Of a stretch of 64,000 bases of DNA, positions 17,667 to 27,368 are shown piece after piece. Origin of the DNA: Pseudomonas japonica (GTDB lineage Bacteria > Pseudomonadota > Gammaproteobacteria > Pseudomonadales > Pseudomonadaceae). How positions within the stretch are numbered: the first letter of the stretch is position 1; every line of letters starts with the position of its first letter. The notes beneath the pieces are model-generated. The model had not been told where the DNA came from, did not search any database, and saw nothing but the letters and a program-made list of their open reading frames with translations. The stretch spans positions 62,001 to 126,000 of the forward strand of contig NZ_FZOL01000003.1 of assembly GCF_900188455.1 (NCBI RefSeq), given 5' to 3'. The position numbers were made by a program, and so were the translations under genes.

Positions 17667-18218
17667 TTAACACTCGGTGGCGCAGTCCGCCGCCTTGCCG
17701 TCGAGCAGACGCTGCACCGTCGTCAGCACCGTGGCCCGGCGGCTGGCCCAGTCACCATCGATGATGCAGGTCGGCTGGCCGTGCCGTTGCAGCCAGTCGC
17801 GGCTGGCGCCGAAGAAGGCCTGGCGCTGCGTGAGGTCTGGCTGGCAGCGCTGGCCGTCGCCGATCCAGGGGACGTTTTCGGGACTGAGCAGCAGGTGCAG
17901 GTCGTAGTGGCGGGCCAGCAGCGCTGGCTCCAGCCAGTCCGGGCAAGCGCCGAACAGGGTGCGGCTCCAGAGGATATTGCTCAGCAGGTGAGTGTCGAGA
18001 ATCAGCAGCGGCGGGCGCCGCAGGCGCGCGGCGTCTTCGCGGGCCAACTGGCCACGGGCGATCGCCGGGATATCGGCGTAGCAGGTGTCGCGCTGCTGTT
18101 CGTCGATGAAGTCGCGCACGTATTCGCCCACCAGTTCGCCACCGAAGTGCGCCTGGATCTCCGCGCCGAGCCAGCTCTTGCCACTGGATTCGGGACCTGC
18201 CAGCACCAGGACCTTCAT
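17667..18218 (-). CDS. NadR-like ATPase, probable nicotinamide riboside kinase
   Basis: 183 residues. Walker A GPESSGKSWL near residues 8-17, EYVRDFIDEQ and LLILDTHLL (Walker B-like) match the C-terminal kinase domain of NadR, without the nucleotidyltransferase or DNA-binding domains. Such stand-alone kinases phosphorylate nicotinamide riboside to NMN. The start overlaps the pnuC stop (ATGA), so uptake and phosphorylation are coupled in one operon. Confidence 0.83.
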   Translation of the reverse strand: MKVLVLAGPESSGKSWLGAEIQAHFGGELVGEYVRDFIDEQQRDTCYADIPAIARGQLAREDAARLRRPPLLILDTHLLSNILWSRTLFGACPDWLEPALLARHYDLHLLLSPENVPWIGDGQRCQPDLTQRQAFFGASRDWLQRHGQPTCIIDGDWASRRATVLTTVQRLLDGKAADCATEC

Positions 18219-18781
18219 GAGCCGGTCAAGGCGGGATCACGCCGCCATTCGCGCAGGCCCTGGATCGCCAGCAGGGTGAAGAGGGCATAGAGACCTGCGG
18301 TGAAGTACAGGCCCTGCCAGAGAAACAGGCCGACGCAGACCACGTCGATGACGATCCACAGCGGCCAGCACTGCACGCGCTTCTGCGCCATCCACCATTG
18401 CGCCACCAGACTGAAACCGGTGATCGCCGCATCCAGCCAGGGCTGCTCGCCGTCGGTCCAGGTACTCATGGCGGCACCGAGGGCGACACTGACCAGCAGG
18501 CCGGCGAGCAGGCCCGCGCTGACCTGGGACGGGTTCAGCAGGCTGACCTTGCGTGCCGCGCGGGTGTCGTCCGGACGCGTCCATTGCCACCAGCCATAGA
18601 CCTGCAGCACGGCGTACACCCCTTGCAGGGCCATCTGCGAATACAGGTGCGCATCGCGAAATACCCAGCCGAGCAGGAGCACGCCGACCAGGCCGACCGG
18701 CCAGCACCAGATCTTCTGCTTGACGGTGAGCCAGACGGAGAGGGCGCTGAGCAGGACAGCGAGCCATTCGAGGCCGGACAT
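18215..18781 (-). CDS. pnuC: PnuC nicotinamide riboside transporter
   Basis: 188 residues with about seven hydrophobic segments. WLTVKQKIWCWPVGLVGV near the N-terminus and YAVLQVYGWWQW in the middle are PnuC signatures (the WxxW pair lines the substrate site). It is an inner-membrane facilitator; trapping depends on the kinase encoded by the overlapping next gene. The ATG at 18781 gives the usual length. Confidence 0.9.
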   Translation of the reverse strand: MSGLEWLAVLLSALSVWLTVKQKIWCWPVGLVGVLLLGWVFRDAHLYSQMALQGVYAVLQVYGWWQWTRPDDTRAARKVSLLNPSQVSAGLLAGLLVSVALGAAMSTWTDGEQPWLDAAITGFSLVAQWWMAQKRVQCWPLWIVIDVVCVGLFLWQGLYFTAGLYALFTLLAIQGLREWRRDPALTGS

Positions 18782-19051
18782 CGGCGCTTTTCCTTGAGCG
18801 AGAGAGCGAGGGGTGGCGGATTGTACCTGCCCGGTGCGTTTCTGCCACGTCCCGATCGCATCCCGGAAGAGTGGCTGCGACGGCAGCCGACGCATTCATC
18901 CGGATAGCTTCGGGGCATCGCGGGAACCTGGCATTTCTGTCAGTTATTTCGTTCGCTCCTTTCTGTCAGGCTTGCCTTTCACGGTGTTGGCCAGCACGCA
19001 GTCGTCCTTACGCCACGAGCGGTAACTCGAAACGTTACGGAGACGCCAGTC

Positions 19052-20725
19052 ATGCGAACGACTACCTCGAGCACCCTGACCCTGCTCACCCTGTCCATGC
19101 TGCTGCCCTGGTCGCAGGCCCGGGCGGAAACCTGCGAGGCGACGCTGGCACTGGTCCAGCAGTTGTACAACAAGACCGTGGACGTCTGTCCTGATGGCGA
19201 ACTCGCCTCGAACTGTTCCGGTATCACGCTGCGGGGCACGAATCGCGCCGATCCGGCGAAAGGCGAGAATTTCGATGTCTGGACGCCCAGTCCGAGCTCG
19301 CTGGAATCGGGTGCGTTCGCCGCGTCGTACCTGCGCAAGGACATCGGCTTCGACGACTCGCCAATGAAGACCAGCAATGGCTTCTTCATTACGCCGATGG
19401 ATCACCTGTGCGCGAACCAGAGCGGCGTGTACCTGCAATGCGCGTTCGTCAGCGACGGCTGGTCCTGGTTTCGCGGGGACCGGGGGTGTGGCGACAACAC
19501 CCAGACCCCCCAGGTGGAGCGCTACTGCCAGGACTCCGGGATCAACACCGGGGCAGCGTGGCTGGCCCAGTTCAACAGCAACCACTCGAACAATCCCGCG
19601 CTGGTCGCCGATCCCTACAAGAAGCAGTGCGCCTTCGACCTGGCCAAGGGCCGCGGCAAGGCGGGGCGCGCCAGCGCTTTCGCGACCTTCCTCGACGCGC
19701 GACGCAAGAGCGGTGACCGGGAATTCCTGATGTACAACGAAGTGCGCCTGTCCAACCCCAATCCACCGGGCTCGATGCCGGTCCTGGCATTTTTCGACAC
19801 GGGTGCCAACGGTCGCTCGCAGTCCGTCGCCAACCAGCTGGATTACTTCAGGAAGACCGGGCAGTACCGGCCGGTGATCGAGGTCAAGTTGCCGCGGTAT
19901 CCGGGTGATGTCGCGCAGTTTTCCTGCCCGCCCAATCAGATGAAGCCGCCCGCCACGGTATCGACGGCCGGTTTCTGCACTGCGGGCAGGGCATCCAGCC
20001 CGGGGTTCGGTTCCAGCCCGATCACCAATCCGGCGCAGCAGGCCGCCCAGGCCGCGCAAACCGCCCAGGCCGCCGCCCAGGCAGCCCAGGCCGCTCAGGC
20101 GGCAGCCCAGGCAGCCCAGGCGCTGCAGGCGGCGCAGGCCGGCCAGGCACCCGCGGGCAGCCCGGCGCCGTCCTACCAGGCGGCGCAGATCGCCCAGGCG
20201 GCCCAGGCCGCGCAGGCTGCACAGGCCGCCGCGGCAAGCGCTGCCCAGGCGGCTCAGGCGGCGCAGGCAGCGGCCCAGTCCGGGCAAGGGGCTCAGGCCG
20301 CCCAGGCGGCGCAGGCTGCGCAACTGGCCCAGGGCCAGGCCGCCCAGGCCGCTGCTGCGGCTCAGGCGGCACAGGCCTCGGCAGGTCAATGCAGCCGGTA
20401 CGTCGAAAGTGCCAAGTGGATACAGCGTGATGAGCCTGGCATCGGCCCGACCTGGTCGCTGTCGGTCGTGCCGACGGCCTGCGGCCGGCGGATCGGTCCG
20501 GACCAGACCGACCAGATGTATGCCGAGCTCTACAACAAGTTCGGCAAGGACCCGCAATGGACCGAGTACGCGAAGAACTACGGTTCGATGCGCCGGCAAC
20601 TGGTCTGCCACCTGGCCCTGGTCAGGGACAAGCCGGAGTGGAACCTGGAGCCGGTACGCCAGTACGTCGACCACAACACCTCGCTGAGCCTGCCGTCCGC
20701 GTGCAACCCACCCGCGCGCAAGTGA
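19052..20725 (+). CDS. Secreted halovibrin-like protein with Ala-Gln tract and DUF2599-type domain
   Basis: 557 residues. A signal peptide ends near QARA. The N-terminal domain (about 25-310) begins ETCEATLALVQQLYNKTVD and includes NCSGITLRGTNR, the layout I associate with proteins annotated halovibrin HvnA. A region of about 115 residues is nearly all Ala and Gln (AAQAAQA). The C-terminal domain (about 450-555) has conserved Cys pairs and MRRQLVCHLAL plus KPEWNLEPVRQYVDHN, as in DUF2599. Halovibrins are reported as secreted NAD-glycohydrolases in Vibrio; activity here is inference. A paralogue follows. Confidence 0.6.
   Translation: MRTTTSSTLTLLTLSMLLPWSQARAETCEATLALVQQLYNKTVDVCPDGELASNCSGITLRGTNRADPAKGENFDVWTPSPSSLESGAFAASYLRKDIGFDDSPMKTSNGFFITPMDHLCANQSGVYLQCAFVSDGWSWFRGDRGCGDNTQTPQVERYCQDSGINTGAAWLAQFNSNHSNNPALVADPYKKQCAFDLAKGRGKAGRASAFATFLDARRKSGDREFLMYNEVRLSNPNPPGSMPVLAFFDTGANGRSQSVANQLDYFRKTGQYRPVIEVKLPRYPGDVAQFSCPPNQMKPPATVSTAGFCTAGRASSPGFGSSPITNPAQQAAQAAQTAQAAAQAAQAAQAAAQAAQALQAAQAGQAPAGSPAPSYQAAQIAQAAQAAQAAQAAAASAAQAAQAAQAAAQSGQGAQAAQAAQAAQLAQGQAAQAAAAAQAAQASAGQCSRYVESAKWIQRDEPGIGPTWSLSVVPTACGRRIGPDQTDQMYAELYNKFGKDPQWTEYAKNYGSMRRQLVCHLALVRDKPEWNLEPVRQYVDHNTSLSLPSACNPPARK
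20032..20388 (+). repeat. Ala-Gln coding low-complexity repeat
   Basis: The DNA is built from GCCCAGGCC/GCGCAGGCG-like 9-base units coding AQA, over about 350 bp, inside the preceding secreted protein gene. It would form an extended or helical linker between the N-terminal and C-terminal domains. Such tracts are prone to length change by slippage or recombination. Confidence 0.85.
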
Positions 20726-20949
20726 AGGCAATGGCCTGCCGGCGGCGTTGCCGCCGGCAGGTTTTCGGCTGCCTGGCGTCAGGCGAAATGGAGGTTACCT
20801 CCAGTCGGATAAAGTGTCGGAACTGTCATTTTTGTCAGTTTCGTCGTGTGCGGTTTACGCGCAGATTGTTGCTGCGACGTCGAGTAGTGGCTGTCCAGTC
20901 GGTGTCACGTCGAACCAGAAACTATCTCGGCGATTGCGGGAGATAAACG

Positions 20950-22707
20950 ATGAGCAGACGTATCGATAAATGGTCACTGCTGATGGCCTTGCCATTGGTG
21001 ACACAGGCGACGCTCGCGGGTGCAGCGACCTGCGAGGAAACGCTGCCGGTGATCGAGCGGTTGTACAACAACACCGTGGACAGCTGCACGGGGCCGGAAG
21101 GCCAGGCAGTTCCTGCCGTGGACTGTTCCGGGCTGATTGCCCGCGGCACGCAGCGCCCCGAGCGCGGGGGCGGCCAGGCCGGCGACTATCGGGTGTGGCA
21201 GGCGAGCCCCAGCGCGCAGGCGGCAGGGACGGTCGCTGCCACTTACCTGCGCAGCGACATCAAGTACAGGGACGTCAAGGTCTACAAGGATGGCTGGCGC
21301 AACTACAACAACGGCTTCCTGGTCACGCCACCAGAGCTCGTTCCCGCAGGCGAGCCGGCGGCTTACCTGGCCTGCGCGGCCCCGGTGGACCTCTGGGCGG
21401 ACGAGCGCGACGACCAGGGCTGCGGTGACAACCGCAAGACCGCCGCGGTCGAGAAATCCTGCCTGGAGCTTGGTGTCACGGGGGCTGACTGGGCGAACCA
21501 GTACGCCGTGCCGAACCTGTACAAGGACACGGAGATGATAGGCGGCAATTCCTGCACCTACGATATGCGCACCCTGGATGCCGCCAAGAGCACGGCCGCC
21601 TTCAAGGGCTTCCTCGATGCCCGCAAGGCGTTCCAGGACCTGCCGAATCAGGACGTCGCGTTCAACTCCTACACCGAGGTGCGCTACACCAATACGCCCA
21701 ACAACCAGCCACCGATCCTGGCGTTCTTCCACACGGACGACGAAGGTCGGGAGGATGCGCTGAAGAACCAGGCCGAATACCTGACGGACACAGGCAAGCA
21801 AGTGCCGGTCGTCAAGATCACCTATCCGAAGGACAAGGACGGCGTCGCGACTTTCTCCTGCGACGCGACCCCGGCTCCGGAGCCGGTCCCCGAACCTGTT
21901 CCCGATACCAGCGCCGCCGACCTGGCCGCGGGCGGTTGGGGCACGGGAAGCGATCCGAAGCAGTGCTCGCGCTACTTCGACTCGGTCGTCTGGCTGACCC
22001 GCTGGGACCACTACCTGCAACGTCATGTCGACTCGGTTTCGGCACGGCCGTCGGCGTGCGGTCGGGAAATCGGCGCGGATCAGACCGATGCCGCGTTCGC
22101 CGAGATGAAGGCCAAGGCCAGGGCCTTGCCGGGCGGGGTACTGAAATGGAACGAAAGGGATGCCACGCTGCGTCGCCAGTTCGTCTGCCACCTGGTCCTG
22201 GTGGAGAAGGACGCCAATGGCAATCCGCTGCCGGTCAAGTACAAGGAAGAGTTCAACCTGGAGCCGATCAGGAAGTACGTGTCCCACGAGCAATCCCTCG
22301 AGGACAAGTGCAATACGCCACTGACCGACGACCAGACCGTGGGCGGTTGGGGCGCCAATGGTTCCGCGCAATGCACGCAGTACGTCAGTTCGGTTCGCTG
22401 GGTGCCGCGCAAGTTCGCCGAGTACGGCAACCAGACCATCATGTCGCTCGAAGTGATCCCCACCGAGTGCGGTCGCAATATCGGTCCGGACCAGACCGAG
22501 AAGATGATGGCCGAGATCAAGCGCAAGGCGCTGGCGGCGGATCCGCGAGGGGCGGAGTACTGGGGGGCCAAGGATGATTCGATGCGTCGGCAGACGGTCT
22601 GCCTGATGAAGCTGCACCGGGACAAGCCGGAATGGAACCTCGAGTCGATCCGCTCGAACGGCGTCAGCGCCGCGCAGGCCGAGGCGGCGCAGTGCAACTT
22701 CAAGTGA
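20950..22707 (+). CDS. Secreted halovibrin-like protein with two DUF2599-type domains
   Basis: 585 residues, paralogous to the preceding gene. Signal peptide ends near LAGAA; the N-terminal domain shares TCEETLPVIERLYNNTVDSC and DCSGLIARGTQRP with its neighbour. Two C-terminal repeats follow: one from CSRYFDSVVWL with LRRQFVCHLVL and FNLEPIRKYVSHEQS, and a second from CTQYVSSVRWV with MRRQTVCLMKL and KPEWNLESIRS. A short Pro/Glu linker (PAPEPVPEPVPD) replaces the Ala-Gln tract. It lies 224 nt after the first paralogue; function is inferred only by similarity. Confidence 0.6.
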   Translation: MSRRIDKWSLLMALPLVTQATLAGAATCEETLPVIERLYNNTVDSCTGPEGQAVPAVDCSGLIARGTQRPERGGGQAGDYRVWQASPSAQAAGTVAATYLRSDIKYRDVKVYKDGWRNYNNGFLVTPPELVPAGEPAAYLACAAPVDLWADERDDQGCGDNRKTAAVEKSCLELGVTGADWANQYAVPNLYKDTEMIGGNSCTYDMRTLDAAKSTAAFKGFLDARKAFQDLPNQDVAFNSYTEVRYTNTPNNQPPILAFFHTDDEGREDALKNQAEYLTDTGKQVPVVKITYPKDKDGVATFSCDATPAPEPVPEPVPDTSAADLAAGGWGTGSDPKQCSRYFDSVVWLTRWDHYLQRHVDSVSARPSACGREIGADQTDAAFAEMKAKARALPGGVLKWNERDATLRRQFVCHLVLVEKDANGNPLPVKYKEEFNLEPIRKYVSHEQSLEDKCNTPLTDDQTVGGWGANGSAQCTQYVSSVRWVPRKFAEYGNQTIMSLEVIPTECGRNIGPDQTEKMMAEIKRKALAADPRGAEYWGAKDDSMRRQTVCLMKLHRDKPEWNLESIRSNGVSAAQAEAAQCNFK

Positions 22708-22725
22708 TTGGCTGAAGCCCTTGAA

Positions 22726-22758
22726 CTGCCGATATCCGCGCGGATATCGGCAGTTTTT
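22726..22758. terminator. Intrinsic terminator
   Basis: CTGCCGATATCCG and CGGATATCGGCAG form a 13-bp stem around a CG centre, followed by TTTTT on the plus strand. It ends the halovibrin-like gene and lies 4 nt from the stop of the convergent chemoreceptor gene. Confidence 0.9.
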
Positions 22759-22761
22759 CTT

Positions 22762-24396
22762 TCAGGCGTGGAACTGCTTCAGCACCTGCTCCAGGTGCGC
22801 GCTCAGGCGATTCAGGGCACGCCCCGATTCGCTCGAATGCTGGGCGGCGAGGGCGGTCTGGCGCGACAGGTCGGCGGTGTCGGTGACGTTGCGGTTGATT
22901 TCCTCGACCACATGGGACTGTTGCAACGTCGCGCTGGCGATGGAGGCATTGAGCGAGGTCAGGTTGTGCAGTACCTGGCTGATGGCATCCAGGCTGGCCC
23001 CGGCTTCGCTGGCCTGCTCGACGGTCTCGCGGGATGCCTGGCTGCTGGCGTCGATGGCCTTGACCGCGGCTTCCGACTGGCCCTGCAGGTGCTCGATCAT
23101 CGCCTGGATCTCGGCGGTGGACTGCTGGGTACGTTGCGCCAGCAGGCGCACCTCGTCGGCGACCACGGCGAAACCGCGTCCCTGTTCCCCGGCCCGGGCC
23201 GCCTCGATGGCGGCATTGAGGGCGAGCAGGTTGGTCTGTTCGGCGATCGAGCGGATCACTTCGAGGACGCTGCCGATCCGTGTGCTCTGGCTGGCCAGGG
23301 CCTGGATCACCTGGACCGCCTCGTCGATGGTGGTCGACAGCTCACCGATCTTGCGCAGGCTGCCATGGATGCTCTGCTGGCCCTGACGGGCACAGCCCTG
23401 GGCTTCGCTCATTTCGCTGGAGGCCTGTTCGGCGTTCTTCGCCACGTCCTGCACGGCGTAGGACACCTCGTTGATCGCCGTGGCCACCTGTTCCATCTGC
23501 AGCGACTGCTGCTCGCTGCGCTGCTGTGCCTGCTCGGCGCTGCTGCCGACGCTGGCGGCGGAGCCGTCCAGTTCGCGGGCGGCATCGCGCAGGCGCAGGA
23601 TCACCTCCTGCAACTGCCCGGTGAAGCGGTTGAAGTGCTGGCCGAGGCGGGTGATCTCGTCGTTGCCGTGGGTGTCCAGGCGCCGGGTCAGGTCGGCTTC
23701 GCCACTGGCGATGGTGGCCATGGCTTCCTCCGCTTCGCGCAGCGGCAGGAGGATGCTGCGCGCGATCATGATCACCAGCAGGGCGAGGATCACGGCGATG
23801 GCGGTGCCGATCAGCGAAGCATCGCGCAGTTGGCGGTAGAACTCGGCCTGCATGTCATCGATGTAGATGCCCGAGCCGATGATCCAGCCCCAGGGCTGGA
23901 ACAGCTGGATATACGAGGTTTTTTCCACCGGCTCGCTGGCGCCGGGCTTGGGCCAGCGGTAGTCGATGCTGCCGGCCCCCTTGGCCTTGGCCAGCGCGAC
24001 CATTTCGTTGAACAGGGCGAAGCCATCGGGATCGCGGATCGCCGAGAGGTCCTGGCCTTCGAGCTTGGCGTTGACCGGGTGCATGATCATCTTCGGACCC
24101 AGGTCGTTGATCCAGAAGTAATCGTTGCTGGCGTAGCGCAGGCCGCGCACCGCGGCGATGGCCTGCTGCTGGGCGGCTTCGCGGCTCAGGCTGCCGGCGG
24201 CTTCCAGGCCCTGGTAGTACGCCAGCACGCCGGCGGCGGTTTCGACCACATGGCGGGTTTTCTCGGCCTTGGCCTTGTACAGATCGTTGTGGACCTGATT
24301 GAGCATGAGCAACCCGAGGGTCACCAGCATCGCTACCGCCAGCACCAGGATGAGCCACAGGCGCCGGCTGATCGACATACTGCGTAAAGTCTTCAT
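22762..24396 (-). CDS. Methyl-accepting chemotaxis protein with sCache-type sensor
   Basis: 544 residues. TM1 is near 13-32 ([20 protein letters not shown]), a periplasmic single Cache domain spans about 33-190 ([17 protein letters not shown] and [13 protein letters not shown] are sCache_2 hallmarks), TM2 is near 195-215, then HAMP and the cytoplasmic signalling hairpin with [18 protein letters not shown]. It should sense a small periplasmic ligand and signal to CheA. No C-terminal CheR-binding pentapeptide is seen. Confidence 0.92.
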   Translation of the reverse strand: MKTLRSMSISRRLWLILVLAVAMLVTLGLLMLNQVHNDLYKAKAEKTRHVVETAAGVLAYYQGLEAAGSLSREAAQQQAIAAVRGLRYASNDYFWINDLGPKMIMHPVNAKLEGQDLSAIRDPDGFALFNEMVALAKAKGAGSIDYRWPKPGASEPVEKTSYIQLFQPWGWIIGSGIYIDDMQAEFYRQLRDASLIGTAIAVILALLVIMIARSILLPLREAEEAMATIASGEADLTRRLDTHGNDEITRLGQHFNRFTGQLQEVILRLRDAARELDGSAASVGSSAEQAQQRSEQQSLQMEQVATAINEVSYAVQDVAKNAEQASSEMSEAQGCARQGQQSIHGSLRKIGELSTTIDEAVQVIQALASQSTRIGSVLEVIRSIAEQTNLLALNAAIEAARAGEQGRGFAVVADEVRLLAQRTQQSTAEIQAMIEHLQGQSEAAVKAIDASSQASRETVEQASEAGASLDAISQVLHNLTSLNASIASATLQQSHVVEEINRNVTDTADLSRQTALAAQHSSESGRALNRLSAHLEQVLKQFHA

Positions 24397-24671
24397 GAAG
24401 GTCTTCTCGAGTTCTTGTTATTGTCACGAGCATCCAAGCATGCTTCGCCGCGCCAACCTACTCGACCAATGGCTAAGTCGTTGATTCGGCAAGTCCGTTG
24501 CGCGCGACCGGGCAGCGTTTTACTGACGGGTCTGATAGGATTTCGGCCTTCCCGGGCCAAACCTGAAGGGCGCGTCGGTTTTTTTCTCGTTTGCGCGCAA
24601 CTTGCCTGGGCTTTGCAATCACGTAATGAAAACTACAACGGGGCATGCCACGCGCATCGCTTCACGGGGGA

Positions 24672-25505
24672 ATGATGGACTTTTGGACCGCCATGCAGGC
24701 AGTGATTCTCGGCATTGTCGAGGGTTTGACAGAGTTTTTGCCGATTTCCAGTACCGGCCACCAGATCGTCGTGGCCGACCTGATCAACTTCGGCGGTGAG
24801 CGGGCCATGGCCTTCAACATCATCATCCAGCTGGGCGCGATCCTGGCGGTGGTGTGGGAGTTTCGGCGCAAGATCTTCGACGTGGTGCTGGGGCTGCCTC
24901 GCCAGCGTCAGGCACAGCGCTTCACGGTCAACCTGATGATCGCCTTCTTCCCCGCCGTGGTGCTGGGTGTGGCGTTCGCCGATCTGATCCACGAATACCT
25001 GTTCAACCCGATCACCGTGGCCGCGGCCCTGGTGGTGGGCGGGGTGATCATGCTCTGGGCCGAGCGCCGCGAGCACGTGATCCGCGTCGAGGAAGTGGAC
25101 GACATGCGCTGGAGCGATGCCCTGAAGATCGGCCTCGCCCAGTGCCTGGCGATGATTCCGGGGACCTCGCGCTCCGGTTCGACCATCATCGGCGGCCTGC
25201 TGTTCGGCCTGTCGCGCAAGGCGGCCACCGAGTTCTCGTTCTTCCTGGCCATGCCGACCATGGTCGGTGCCGCGGTGTACTCGGGCTACAAGTACCGCGA
25301 CCTGTTCCAGCCTGAAGACTTCATGGTCTTCGCCATCGGCTTCGTGGTGTCGTTCATCTTCGCCATGATCGCCGTGCGTGGCCTGCTCAAGTTCATCGCC
25401 AGCCACAGCTATGCGGTGTTCGCCTGGTACCGCATCGGCTTCGGCCTGATCATCCTCGCTACCTGGCTGTCCGGTGCGGTCGACTGGTCGGTGGCGCACG
25501 GCTGA
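24672..25505 (+). CDS. uppP: Undecaprenyl-diphosphatase UppP (BacA)
   Basis: 277 residues, inner-membrane. It recycles undecaprenyl diphosphate to the monophosphate carrier for peptidoglycan synthesis. [18 protein letters not shown] near residues 13-30 and [10 protein letters not shown] near 169-178 are the two catalytic motifs. The ATG at 24672 is followed by a second ATG; GGGGGAATG gives a ribosome site. The stop overlaps the next start (TGATG). Confidence 0.95.
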   Translation: MMDFWTAMQAVILGIVEGLTEFLPISSTGHQIVVADLINFGGERAMAFNIIIQLGAILAVVWEFRRKIFDVVLGLPRQRQAQRFTVNLMIAFFPAVVLGVAFADLIHEYLFNPITVAAALVVGGVIMLWAERREHVIRVEEVDDMRWSDALKIGLAQCLAMIPGTSRSGSTIIGGLLFGLSRKAATEFSFFLAMPTMVGAAVYSGYKYRDLFQPEDFMVFAIGFVVSFIFAMIAVRGLLKFIASHSYAVFAWYRIGFGLIILATWLSGAVDWSVAHG

Positions 25506-25879
25506 TGCGTTACCCGCGCCTCAAGCTGCTGGCGTTCGGGGCGCTCTGCCTGCTGCCGCTGGGTGGGGCACTGAACGCCGGGCTCGCCGCGCAGTTCTGG
25601 CTGCCGGCGCTGGCCTACGCGGTGATGAGCCTGGTCTGTGCCGGGCTCTACCGGCACGACAAGCGTCAGGCCGTGCAGGTCGGGCGCCGCATCCCGGAAC
25701 GCCTGCTGCACCTCGCCGAGCTGCTCGGCGGCTGGCCGGGCGCGTTGCTGGCGCAGCAACTGTGGCGTCACAAGACACGCAAGCTGTCCTATCAGTTGCT
25801 GTTCTGGCTGATCGTCCTGGTGCACCAGGTGGTGTGGCTGGACTGGCTGTTCCTGGGGCAATGGCGGCATATCTTCTGA
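25505..25879 (+). CDS. DUF1294 family membrane protein
   Basis: 124 residues with hydrophobic segments at the N-terminus, centre and C-terminus. YRHDKRQAVQVGRRIPERLLHLAELLGGWPGALLAQ... RHKTRKLSYQ is the DUF1294 signature (broken here into parts). It is coupled to uppP by overlapping stop and start. The function is unknown. Confidence 0.82.
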   Translation: MRYPRLKLLAFGALCLLPLGGALNAGLAAQFWLPALAYAVMSLVCAGLYRHDKRQAVQVGRRIPERLLHLAELLGGWPGALLAQQLWRHKTRKLSYQLLFWLIVLVHQVVWLDWLFLGQWRHIF

Positions 25880-25897
25880 TGCTGCTGGGTTCTTTCG

Positions 25898-25982
25898 GGC
25901 CTTATCGCGGGCAACGCCCGCTCCCACAAGGATCGCGTGCACCGCGAAACCTGTAGGAGCGGGCGTTGCCCGCGATGAGGCC
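25898..25982. repeat. Inverted REP pair (REPIN)
   Basis: GGCCTTATCGCGGGCAACGC followed by CCGCTCCCAC, and after a short spacer GTAGGAGCGGGCGTTGCCCG ending CGATGAGGCC. The arms are inverted copies of the Pseudomonas REP (GTAGGAGCGGGCTTGCCCGC type). It lies between convergent genes. Confidence 0.88.
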
Positions 25983-25983
25983 T

Positions 25984-26346
25984 TCAGTCGAGCAGCAATC
26001 CCACCTGCACCCGCTTGGGCAATTTCCCTACCACCAGCTGATGCGACCGCTTCAGCAGATCTTCCAGTGCCTCGCGACCCAACGCATACGGCCTCGCCAC
26101 GCTGACCCAATGCGCCCGCGCCAGATACGGCGCCGGCCGCACGCCCGGGATGTCCACGTAGCCCAGAAACAGCTCCTTGTCGACCTTGAACGACAAGCCC
26201 GCCCCGGCCAGGTCCATCACCGCGAACATCTTGTTGCCAGCCACGGAAAACACCCGCACGCCACCCCACTTGTAGTCTTCCCGCGCGCCCGGCAGGCCCA
26301 GGCAGAAGGCTGCGACCTGTTCTTCAGACAAACCTTTCTCAGACAT
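25984..26346 (-). CDS. MmcQ/YjbR family protein
   Basis: 120 residues. GLPGAREDYKWGGVRVFSVAGNKMFAV and FKVDKELF...ARAHWVSV fit the YjbR fold (CyaY-like, often with double-wing DNA-binding features). The role is not established in the family. It overlaps the upstream LysR gene by 8 nt, so the two are cotranscribed. Confidence 0.8.
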   Translation of the reverse strand: MSEKGLSEEQVAAFCLGLPGAREDYKWGGVRVFSVAGNKMFAVMDLAGAGLSFKVDKELFLGYVDIPGVRPAPYLARAHWVSVARPYALGREALEDLLKRSHQLVVGKLPKRVQVGLLLD

Positions 26347-27247
26347 ACCGCTCTCCACATTGCTCGAACGAAGCCACCAGATGATCGATCCACGCCCGTA
26401 CCGCCGGCAGTACGCCGCGTCGGTGCGGGTAGACCGCTTGCAGAAAGCCGCTGGGCATCGACCACTCCGGCAGCAGGCGCACCAGTTCGCCGCTGGCCAG
26501 TTCCGCCTCGCAGTGCAGCAGGGGCAGGGCGGTGAAGCCCAGGCCGGCGAGGGCGGCGGCCTTGCGCACGACGAAATCGTCGATGCCCAGGCGCGCCTCC
26601 AGGGCGATGTCCTCGCGTTCGCCCGCGGCATTGGACAGGCGCAGATGCACCAGGCGGTCCGCTTCCACCGCGCCCAGTACCGGTAACCCGGCCAGCCCGG
26701 ATGGGTGCTGCAGCGGGTGCTGGCGAGCGAAGTCGGGTGACGCCACCAGTTGCATCTGCGCGGGGTTGAGACGACGGGTGACCATGGCCGGATCCTCGTC
26801 GCCGAGATCGCGCACGCGCAGGGCGACGTCGATGCCCTCGGTGATCAGGTCGACCCGCCGATTGACCAGGACCATCTCCAGTTGCACCTGCGGGTACAGC
26901 TCCAGAAAGCGCGTGATCACCAGCGGCAGAAAGGCATGGGCCAGCCCCACCGGACTGGAGACGCGCAGGCGTCCGCGCGGTTCGCTGGTCATGCTGGCCA
27001 CCGCCTCGTCGGCCATCTCCGCCTCCAGCAACATGGCCTGGCAGTGGCGCAGGTAGCGCTCACCCACGGCCGTCAGCTTCAGTTGCCGGGTGGTGCGCTG
27101 CAACAGGCGAGTGCCGAGGCGTTCTTCCAGTTCGGCGACACGCCGCGACAGGCGCGACTTGGGAATGCCCAGCTGGCGCCCGGCGGCGGCGAACCCGCCG
27201 GCCTCGACGACGCGGGCGAAGTAGAACAGGTCATTGAGGTCTTGCAT
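26339..27247 (-). CDS. LysR-family transcriptional regulator
   Basis: 302 residues, usual for the family. The N-terminal winged helix-turn-helix is clear (FYFARVVEAGGFAAAGRQLG, then KSRLSRRVAELEERLG), followed by a type 2 periplasmic-binding-like effector domain. It is divergent from azoR with a 121-bp gap, so azoR is a likely target, possibly with quinones or azo compounds as signal; that is inference. Confidence 0.9.
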   Translation of the reverse strand: MQDLNDLFYFARVVEAGGFAAAGRQLGIPKSRLSRRVAELEERLGTRLLQRTTRQLKLTAVGERYLRHCQAMLLEAEMADEAVASMTSEPRGRLRVSSPVGLAHAFLPLVITRFLELYPQVQLEMVLVNRRVDLITEGIDVALRVRDLGDEDPAMVTRRLNPAQMQLVASPDFARQHPLQHPSGLAGLPVLGAVEADRLVHLRLSNAAGEREDIALEARLGIDDFVVRKAAALAGLGFTALPLLHCEAELASGELVRLLPEWSMPSGFLQAVYPHRRGVLPAVRAWIDHLVASFEQCGERYV

Positions 27248-27368
27248 GATTGTTCCATCAGTAGGACGAACTAACGCAATTTTGCGATCTTATCAGCTAT
27301 TGGTGATGCCGTTAGGATTCTCCCCATCGTGATCGCCGACCAGCGGTCCTCATTCAAGGAGAGCACCC

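Noticed and set aside
20032-20388. Ala-Gln repeat region as a non-coding satellite
   Set aside because: It is in frame within an intact gene and the flanking domains are both conserved in the paralogue, so it is a protein linker.
22708-24387. A 559-residue plus-strand open frame opposite the chemoreceptor gene
   Set aside because: Antisense shadow of a well-supported methyl-accepting chemotaxis protein; Gly/Asp/Ala-rich with no motif.
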